This document shows, piece by piece, positions 51,043 through 56,654 of a DNA stretch of 56,654 nucleotides. The notes beneath the pieces were generated by a model that worked only from the letters and a program-made list of their open reading frames with translations, did not search any database and was not told the origin of the DNA. This DNA comes from Gammaproteobacteria bacterium (GTDB lineage: Bacteria > Pseudomonadota > Gammaproteobacteria > Pseudomonadales > Pseudohongiellaceae). Position 1 is the stretch's first letter. The number at the start of each line of letters is the position of its first letter. A program made the position numbers and the translations under genes. The DNA lies in the NCBI GenBank assembly GCA_017853205.1, contig JAFMKB010000010.1, positions 1 through 56,654 on the forward strand, in the 5' to 3' direction.

Positions 51043-52409
51043 TGAAGTCTATTCGTTTATTCCTCGCGACAAGCATTGTGTCGCTTCTTACCTTGTTCAA
51101 TTTTGTCGCAGCTGTTCAAGGCTACCAATCGAGCATGCGCGAGGCAGATGCGTTGTTCGATAATCAAATGCTAGATCTCGCTTTGCTTGTGTCAAATTTA
51201 GATGTAAGTGATGAGCGGTTGAGGTCGATGCAACTCGGCGAAGATTTAGCCTTTCAGATATGGCAGAACGATAAATTGCTAGCTGCCTCAGCAAACGCAC
51301 CGGTCCAAGCATTACACCAATTTAGCGAGGGTTATGATTACGCTAATTTTAGTAGCTACCGTTGGCGTACACTGGCGAAATACGATAGATCACATGAAAA
51401 ATGGGTGTTCATCGCTGAACGAACGGATTTGAGGTTTGTGCTAGCTGAGAATGTTGTGCTGCAGTCAGTCGCTCCTCTGCTACTTGGCATCCCTCTTGTC
51501 GGCATTCTGGTTTGGTTTTTTGTGAGTAAAGGACTCGCGCCTTTGCAAAAATTGTCGTTCGCATTAAAGTCGAAGCCAGCAAATGATCTTTTACCAATCG
51601 ATTTTGGCGACTCGATACTCGAGCTCGATCAAGTTATTGCTTCGATAAATGGGTTTGTCGCAAGACTTGAATCTGCAATGAATCGCGAGAAAAGTTTTTC
51701 TGCGGACGCGGCACATGAGTTAAGGACCCCCATTAGCGCCCTCAAAATTCAGCTGCATAATTTTGCCGGCACTGTTGATGCTAAGGGTGATGCTTATAAT
51801 GAGCTGCAACAAGGCATAGATAGAATGCAGCACCTTATCGAGCAGCTTTTGGCTCTCTATCGCAGTTCTCCAGATCAATTTGACGCCAAGGGAAAATCAG
51901 TCAATTTACTTGACCTTGCTCAGGATGTCGTTGCAAGACTCTATCCTGAGTTTGAGAAAAAAGATCAGCAGATATCGTTGGAGAGCGAAGTAGAGAGAGA
52001 AAAGGAAGCCCTTACCATACATGGAGAATTCTTTGCACTCGAAACACTATTGACTAATTTGCTCGTCAATGCGAGCCGATATACCCCCAATGGTGGGCAA
52101 ATTTTAGTCGCGTTGTCTCGGAAACACGATAATGTGATTCTCTCTGTTGAAGACGACGGAGTCGGGATAGCACCAGATGACAGAGAGCGTATTTTTGATC
52201 GCTTTACGCGTCTCTCTGGCAACCAGGAAGTCACAGTTCCGGGCTGTGGGCTTGGCCTTGCCATTGTTCGACACGTTGCTGATCTGCATGGCGCCTCGGT
52301 CAAGGTCTCATCCTCTAGATTTGGCCATGGGACTGCCTTTATAGTTGAGTTTCCATCCGAAAAAATAGTGAATCATGGAATGAGAGATGAGCGAGTCGGC
52401 GATGCTTAG
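51042..52409 (+). CDS. Sensor histidine kinase (QseC-like)
   Basis: A 455-residue membrane kinase starting at GTG. One membrane helix lies at about residues 5-27 and a second at about 142-165, bracketing a roughly 115-residue periplasmic sensor region. HAMP-like linker follows (LAPLQKLSFAL). The dimerisation box FSADAAHELRTPISALK contains phospho-acceptor His225. The ATPase domain has N-box LLTNLLVNASRYTPNGG, G1 VEDDGVGIAPDD, F FDRF and G2 GCGLGLAIVRHV. The overall form matches QseC/PmrB. The sensor region has no recognisable metal motif, but the downstream metal-uptake genes suggest it senses a metal or the pathway product (inference). Confidence 0.95.
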   Translation: MKSIRLFLATSIVSLLTLFNFVAAVQGYQSSMREADALFDNQMLDLALLVSNLDVSDERLRSMQLGEDLAFQIWQNDKLLAASANAPVQALHQFSEGYDYANFSSYRWRTLAKYDRSHEKWVFIAERTDLRFVLAENVVLQSVAPLLLGIPLVGILVWFFVSKGLAPLQKLSFALKSKPANDLLPIDFGDSILELDQVIASINGFVARLESAMNREKSFSADAAHELRTPISALKIQLHNFAGTVDAKGDAYNELQQGIDRMQHLIEQLLALYRSSPDQFDAKGKSVNLLDLAQDVVARLYPEFEKKDQQISLESEVEREKEALTIHGEFFALETLLTNLLVNASRYTPNGGQILVALSRKHDNVILSVEDDGVGIAPDDRERIFDRFTRLSGNQEVTVPGCGLGLAIVRHVADLHGASVKVSSSRFGHGTAFIVEFPSEKIVNHGMRDERVGDA

Positions 52410-52758
52410 TATGACTAAAAACACTGGTCCGATGTTGATTGTACTGTCTTTGCTGATTGCTCTTAGTTTTGTTACCGAATTAGCAAAAGCTGAGACTTTA
52501 GAGGTTGAGCTACGTATTCGAGACCATTTATTTTTTCCGTCTACGCTTATAATTCCTGCCAATCAAAAAGTAAAAATTCGAGTAATTAATGAAGATCCGA
52601 CGCCTGAAGAATTCGAAAGTTTCGAGTTAAACCGTGAGAAAGTGATCGCGGCTCATAGTCAGACGGTTATTTTTATTGGTCCGCTTGAAGTAGGCGAATA
52701 CCCCTTTTTTGGGGAATTCTATCCAAAGACTGCTCAAGGGGTAGTTGTCGCCAAATAA
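52387..52758 (+). CDS. Exported cupredoxin-fold protein without Cys ligand
   Basis: A 123-residue protein with a signal peptide ending near ELAKA-ET. The mature part is a beta-sandwich like the cupredoxin_1/EfeO-N or FtrB group: IPANQKVKIRVINEDPTPEE and GEYPFFGEFYPKTAQGVVV. It has no cysteine at all, so a type-1 copper site is impossible; family members near iron permeases often use other residues. The start is ambiguous: ATG at 52387, 52402 or 52411, of which the first overlaps the kinase gene by 23 bp. It is immediately upstream of the FTR1-like permease gene (19 bp), consistent with a periplasmic metal-relay partner for it. Confidence 0.85.
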   Translation: MSESAMLSMTKNTGPMLIVLSLLIALSFVTELAKAETLEVELRIRDHLFFPSTLIIPANQKVKIRVINEDPTPEEFESFELNREKVIAAHSQTVIFIGPLEVGEYPFFGEFYPKTAQGVVVAK

Positions 52759-52777
52759 AAATTATAAGGGGTAGCGT

Positions 52778-53608
52778 ATGTTTCTCAATGCGGTTGTATT
52801 AGTGCTGCAAGAGATATTGGAGGCAGCGTTAATTTTAAGCCTGCTCCTCGCTTTTGTCCGCTACCTAAATCTAGCGAGCGGTGAGAGGGTCTTATCCCGA
52901 CGAAACTGGGTTGTCACAAGTATCATCGCGGGCGTTTTTCTCGCGTGGATTTTTTCTAATAATTTCAGCCGAATTTCCAATTCATTTGACTATGTTGGTC
53001 TCGAAATTACCAATGCAAGCATTCACTCAGCGAGTTGTTTTTTACTCGTATTATTTGCTTGGTTATTTCCTGTAAAGAGGTCAGTAGCTCACCTCAATCA
53101 TCGGTCACTCGGATTAATTTTCTGTATGGTGGTGGTTGTCACGCTTGCGATTTTGCGTGAAGGTTCAGAGATAATGCAGTTCGGTGGCGGCATTCTAGGT
53201 CAAGGGCAAGCGGGACTACCTATTTTTTATGGCGGGGTTGTCGGCGCAGGTATCGGTGTAAGCACCGGTGTTTTGCTTTACTATGCATTAACAGGGCTAT
53301 CAATAGAGAACTCATTGAAAGCCTGCGTTCTATTACTCTCACTCACTGCTGGCAATATGGCCTCGCAAGCTATCTTGCTTCTAAATCAGGCGGATTGGCT
53401 ACCTTTTACGCCTACAGCGTGGGATTCAAGTGGTCTACTAAGTGAGTCTTCGGTCTTGGGGCAGCTGGCTTACGCGCTTATAGGATATGAGGCTACCCCG
53501 TCGATTATGCAGGTGTCTGCCTATTTACTCGGACTTTTTTTCGTCATTATAAGCCCGATTAGTCGGCTAGCGTGGTCAACCTGGCACGACGAAGCGTCGC
53601 AAATTTAG
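52778..53608 (+). CDS. FTR1/EfeU-like iron permease
   Basis: A 276-residue inner-membrane protein with about seven hydrophobic helices. Two ExxE motifs mark the FTR1 iron-transport family: QEILE at residues 11-15 in helix 1 and REGSE at 127-131 in helix 4. The first has Gln in place of the usual Arg, while the second is intact. In EfeUOB and FtrABCD systems such permeases import oxidised or reduced iron with periplasmic partners. Here the partners are the cupredoxin-like protein and a new outer-membrane protein; EfeB and EfeO peptidase-like domains, FtrA/P19 and FtrD are absent. An AAGGGG ribosome site is present. Confidence 0.92.
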   Translation: MFLNAVVLVLQEILEAALILSLLLAFVRYLNLASGERVLSRRNWVVTSIIAGVFLAWIFSNNFSRISNSFDYVGLEITNASIHSASCFLLVLFAWLFPVKRSVAHLNHRSLGLIFCMVVVVTLAILREGSEIMQFGGGILGQGQAGLPIFYGGVVGAGIGVSTGVLLYYALTGLSIENSLKACVLLLSLTAGNMASQAILLLNQADWLPFTPTAWDSSGLLSESSVLGQLAYALIGYEATPSIMQVSAYLLGLFFVIISPISRLAWSTWHDEASQI

Positions 53609-53622
53609 CAGGGACGATTCTG

Positions 53623-54381
53623 ATGAGGTATCTGGTCAATACTTTCCAGAAACGAAAGACTCTATTGTCCCTGATAAGGAGACTATCTTCACTTTTCTTG
53701 TTGAGCGTTGCGAGCATTAATCTAGCCTTTGCGGATGGTAGCGTCATTGACAAGGTGTACCACCCTTATGTGGATGCAATGGAGAAGGAGCTCGAATTTC
53801 GTTCCTTTTTTCAAAATTTGCCTGCAACAAATTCATTACCTGAGCACGTTCATCAATTGTCTATTGGTTCTGCCTGGGGGCAGTCGCTTTTCGGTGAAGC
53901 CAAGTTAGTTGGTTCAAAAACTCAACAGAATGGTTTCCAATTAAGTGCCGTAGAATTCGAACTAAAGTGGCAACTAACAGAACAGGGTGAGTACTCTGCT
54001 GATTGGGGGTTGGTTTTCGAAATAGAGCACGGTATGGAGCGTACGCCGGATGAGCTTTCGGTGGGGCTTTTGATTGAGAAAGAATTTGGCAGATGGAGCA
54101 CAACGGCGAATTTATTCGCTATTCAGGAATGGGGAGATGCTATTGAGGGTGAGTTTGAGACTGCATTCGGTCTTCAGGCGAGATACCGTCAGTCGAGGCT
54201 ATTCGAACCAGCACTCGAGTTTTATTTGGGACAAGACACGGTAGGCATTGGCCCTGTTTTAATCGGGGCCACAAATTTAGGTGCTCGGAAGAGTCTTAGT
54301 TGGGAGTTTGGCGTTATAGCGGGCGTAAGCAGTAAGAGCCCCAATTCCACCTACAGATTGCTACTCGAGTATGAGTTCTGA
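53623..54381 (+). CDS. Predicted outer-membrane beta-barrel protein
   Basis: The ATG at 53623 (252 aa) has AGGGA upstream and follows the permease stop by 14 bp; the frame stays open into the permease gene but without a better start. A signal peptide ends near LAFA-DG (about residue 38). The mature chain alternates hydrophobic and polar residues in barrel-like strands, with many aromatic girdle residues (VEFELKWQL, WGLVFEIEHG, LEFYLGQDTV) and ends ...RLLLEYEF with a terminal Phe, the signal for barrel assembly. No family is recognised. As last gene of the operon it could be the outer-membrane entry or exit for the metal or metabolite handled by the neighbours. Confidence 0.78.
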   Translation: MRYLVNTFQKRKTLLSLIRRLSSLFLLSVASINLAFADGSVIDKVYHPYVDAMEKELEFRSFFQNLPATNSLPEHVHQLSIGSAWGQSLFGEAKLVGSKTQQNGFQLSAVEFELKWQLTEQGEYSADWGLVFEIEHGMERTPDELSVGLLIEKEFGRWSTTANLFAIQEWGDAIEGEFETAFGLQARYRQSRLFEPALEFYLGQDTVGIGPVLIGATNLGARKSLSWEFGVIAGVSSKSPNSTYRLLLEYEF

Positions 54382-54450
54382 ATTCTTCTGAATCAAAATA
54401 CGATAACGACATACCGCTGAGAAGTCGTAAAGTCATAATCCACGCACTGC

Positions 54451-55194
54451 TTACCAATATTTTTCGACGGTGATCTGACCGGGCGTACGTCGTCTATTCT
54501 TGGTCAATCCGCGTGCTTTGAGTGCTTCGGTTGTATCGCTGACCATCTCAGGGTTTCCGCAGAGCATAAGCTGAGAGTCGTTGGCAGTGATTTTTATTCC
54601 GGTATTTCGTTCTAGTTCACCATTGCTTATCGCTTCTGGTATGCGCCCTCTGATAGTGCCCTCCACGTCCTCGCGGCTGACGAATGCTTGGAAGATAAAG
54701 CGTTCACCATGGGCTTGCTTAAGCTCTTCGATGAGCTCTTGGTAGCGAAGATCTGACTGCTGCCGCACCGCATGCACGAGGACGACGCGCTCGAAGCGTT
54801 GCCAAGGCTCTGCAGTTTTGAGCATCGAAAAATAAGGCGCCACCCCTGTGCCGGTGCCTAGCAGCCACAGTGCCTTTGCGCTTGGTACTTCATCCAGAGT
54901 AAAGAAACCATTAGCTTCGCGCTTGACGAATATGGTGTCGCCAGTTTGAAGTGCAACCATTGCATTTGAGAGTATGCCATCTGTCGCCGTATAAAAGAAA
55001 AACTCAAGAGGCTGCTCGCCAGGAGCACTTAAAAAAGAGTAGGGGCGGGCGGTGCGTTCTCCGTCTATGTCCAGGCCCAAGCTAGTAAATTGTCCTGCTT
55101 TGAAATTGTCGACTGGCGCATTGATGCGTAGCGAGAAAAGATTCTGCGTCCAATGAATGTTCTCGATTACCGTTCCTTGGACCCAGTCTGACAT
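54451..55194 (-). CDS. fpr: Ferredoxin/flavodoxin-NADP+ reductase
   Basis: A 247-residue FAD enzyme of the bacterial FPR type. FAD-binding motif RPYSFLSAP is near residue 50 and TDGILSNAM near 70, with the NADP-binding GTGTGVAPYFSMLK near 112 and CGNPEMVSDT near 213. The C-terminal residues VEKYW match the aromatic terminus of FPRs that stack on the flavin. It exchanges electrons between NADPH and ferredoxin/flavodoxin and is often part of the oxidative-stress response. It converges with the outer-membrane gene and is divergent from the symporter gene; no SoxR-like site was identified in the 227-bp upstream region. Confidence 0.96.
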   Translation of the reverse strand: MSDWVQGTVIENIHWTQNLFSLRINAPVDNFKAGQFTSLGLDIDGERTARPYSFLSAPGEQPLEFFFYTATDGILSNAMVALQTGDTIFVKREANGFFTLDEVPSAKALWLLGTGTGVAPYFSMLKTAEPWQRFERVVLVHAVRQQSDLRYQELIEELKQAHGERFIFQAFVSREDVEGTIRGRIPEAISNGELERNTGIKITANDSQLMLCGNPEMVSDTTEALKARGLTKNRRRTPGQITVEKYW

Positions 55195-55421
55195 AAATAT
55201 TCCCGTTATCGATTTTGGCGCTTAAACGCGCTAAGTTAGCATCTTAAAAATTGAGCTTTAATCTTTCATCAAAGACAGATCGCCGCTAAAGCGCGCTATG
55301 GTAGTGATTCCTAGATCCTTGAACAAGGTTGGAGGAATTTCCGCGAACACCTTCTCTTCGCGACAGCGGCAGATCGCCTATAATAACGCCAACACTGACA
55401 AATAAGATTAGGTAGATACCC

Positions 55422-56654
55422 ATGCTAAAAACTTGGTTCGCAATCGCGCTCTGGAAACGCATCCTCCTCGCACTGATTCTTGGCGTTATTGTTGGGATGA
55501 TCTGGGGCCCGGGCGCATCGACTATAAGCTGGCTCGGAGACCTTTTCGTACGCCTTATACGCATGGTTGTGGTGCCGCTTGTCTTTGTAACCTTGGTTTC
55601 TGGGGTCGTGGCGATGGGCGATCCAGCAAAGTTAGGATCACTTGGTGCTAAGACTCTTGCTGTCTATATGCTCACCACGCTCGCTGCTATCGTCATTGGT
55701 CTCGTGTTGGCGGCGGTATTGCAGCCAGGTGTCGGCGTAGACTTATCAGCAGCAGCGCCAACCGCCGTACAAGAGGCTATTCCGCTATCAGAGCGATTGC
55801 TGAGCATTGTGCCATCTAACCCCATCGCAGCCTTGGCTGAAGGAAATATTCTCGCCATTATCTTTTTTGCCTTATTGGTTGGTGTCAGCGTGCTTACTAT
55901 CGGTGAGAAGGGAAAGCCTGTCGCTGATTTGATGGATTCGAGTAGCGAAATGATGCTCCGAATCACGCATTGGGTGATGGAGGTAGCGCCATTCGGTGTG
56001 TTTGCTCTAATCGCAGCGGTTGCCGGCACACAGGGAGTTGCCGCGCTCCTAGATGTATTGACGCTCGCGCTCGCGGTAGTCCTTGCCTGCTTAATTCATG
56101 TCATAGTCGTCCATGGGATTGGGATTGTTAAACTCACCCTAGGCTTGTCTCCTGTTAAATTCTTTAAAGGTGCACGGGATGCTCTGTTAGTGGCTTTTTC
56201 AACCTCGTCTAGCTCCGCAACGCTGCCGGTATCGATGTCGGTCGCTGAGGATAACTTGGGTATTAAACCAGTTGTTGCTTCGACAGTTTTACCATTGGGT
56301 GCGACTATTAACATGGATGGCACTACGCTCTACGTTGGCATTGTCTCGGTGTTCGCCGCACAGGCGTTTGGCATAGACCTCTCGCTTGCTGATTATGCGA
56401 TCGTTGCTGGCTCTACAACACTCGTATCGATAGGTACGGCTGGCGTACCCGGCGCATCACTCTTTTTGATGGCCGCCGTGATGGGAGCAATCGGCATCAC
56501 GCCAGAGCAAATAGCGATCGTCATCGGCTTCATTTTGCCGTTTGACCGACCACTCGATATGCTCCGTACATCGGTAAATATTTGCGGAGACTTGTCGGTA
56601 GCCACTGCAGTAGCTAACTGGGAAGGTGAGTTCGATAGAGAAATATTCGATCGG
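55422..56654 (+). CDS. Dicarboxylate/amino acid:cation symporter (DAACS), 3' truncated
   Basis: Translating from the ATG at 55422 gives 411 codons without a stop to the window edge, so the gene is incomplete but nearly whole. The product is a polytopic inner-membrane transporter of the glutamate/dicarboxylate (GltP/DctA/EAAT) family. The helical-hairpin motif TSSSSATLPVSM at about residue 264, the TM7 motif INMDGTTLYVG at about 298 and the TM8 region DRPLDMLRTSVNICGD at about 380-395 are all conserved. The Arg in LDMLRT corresponds to the residue that binds acidic side chains in EAAT-type proteins, so an acidic amino acid or dicarboxylate substrate coupled to Na+ or H+ is likely. It is divergent from fpr. 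Confidence 0.95.
   Translation, partial: MLKTWFAIALWKRILLALILGVIVGMIWGPGASTISWLGDLFVRLIRMVVVPLVFVTLVSGVVAMGDPAKLGSLGAKTLAVYMLTTLAAIVIGLVLAAVLQPGVGVDLSAAAPTAVQEAIPLSERLLSIVPSNPIAALAEGNILAIIFFALLVGVSVLTIGEKGKPVADLMDSSSEMMLRITHWVMEVAPFGVFALIAAVAGTQGVAALLDVLTLALAVVLACLIHVIVVHGIGIVKLTLGLSPVKFFKGARDALLVAFSTSSSSATLPVSMSVAEDNLGIKPVVASTVLPLGATINMDGTTLYVGIVSVFAAQAFGIDLSLADYAIVAGSTTLVSIGTAGVPGASLFLMAAVMGAIGITPEQIAIVIGFILPFDRPLDMLRTSVNICGDLSVATAVANWEGEFDREIFDR

Noticed and set aside
1-56654. CRISPR arrays, insertion sequences, prophage, tRNA or rRNA genes
   Set aside because: No regularly spaced repeats, transposase or integrase motifs, or RNA gene signatures were seen by eye; dedicated tRNA and RNA searches were not possible.

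Overview
The window reads as a chromosomal stretch of a Gram-negative bacterium, most likely a free-living (probably marine) gammaproteobacterium. Pointers are a DUF2333 inner-membrane protein, a QseBC-like two-component pair, divergent uvrA/ssb, a large TonB-dependent receptor, a TAXI-type TRAP transporter, OprM-type outer-membrane lipoproteins and a T_hemolysin-family gene. No rRNA, tRNA, CRISPR array, insertion sequence or phage gene was recognised. Both edges cut genes: a formyltransferase-like gene on the left and a dicarboxylate/amino-acid symporter on the right. Everything is inferred by reading; no database search was run.

Layout. 1-2304: formyltransferase fragment, GNAT and ACT-domain genes, then an exported phosphatase-like gene. 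2456-4297 (minus): an exported redoxin / cytochrome c / copper-monooxygenase-like fusion. 4607-7765: Kef-type antiporter, ferrochelatase with an internal Cys-rich segment, and a 41-residue membrane protein behind an FNR/CRP-like box. 7904-15360 (minus): a Tat-exported three-subunit molybdenum hydroxylase (PaoABC-like) and an upstream TonB-dependent receptor. 15797-23685: uvrA, ssb, an RmlD-like gene, moeA, a lipoprotein and a DUF2333 gene. 23772-28035 (minus): a CurA-like reductase and a TAXI TRAP transporter. 28090-34590 (minus): a tightly overlapped unit of ABC ATPase, permease, double-PDZ lipoprotein, two FG-GAP/VCBS propeller proteins and a small membrane protein. 34649-37711 (minus): an M16 peptidase lipoprotein.

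38117-45789 is a five-gene overlapping operon: TolC-like outer-membrane factor, oversized periplasmic adaptor, MacB-like ATPase and permease, and an exported amidase. It is followed at once by the most interesting block, 45807-54381, ten co-directional genes with gaps of at most about 42 bp. They encode a T_hemolysin-family protein, an AMP-binding ligase, a heme-oxygenase-like diiron protein, an SDR, an exported helical-repeat protein, a QseB/PmrA-like regulator, a QseC-like kinase, a cysteine-free cupredoxin, an FTR1-like permease and a predicted outer-membrane barrel. The promoter carries a perfect PmrA/QseB-type direct repeat (45807-45824). This suggests a self-regulated system linking synthesis of a small, probably acyl-derived metabolite to metal sensing or uptake. 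That is my leading candidate for an undescribed system.

The window ends with ferredoxin-NADP reductase (minus) and the symporter (plus).
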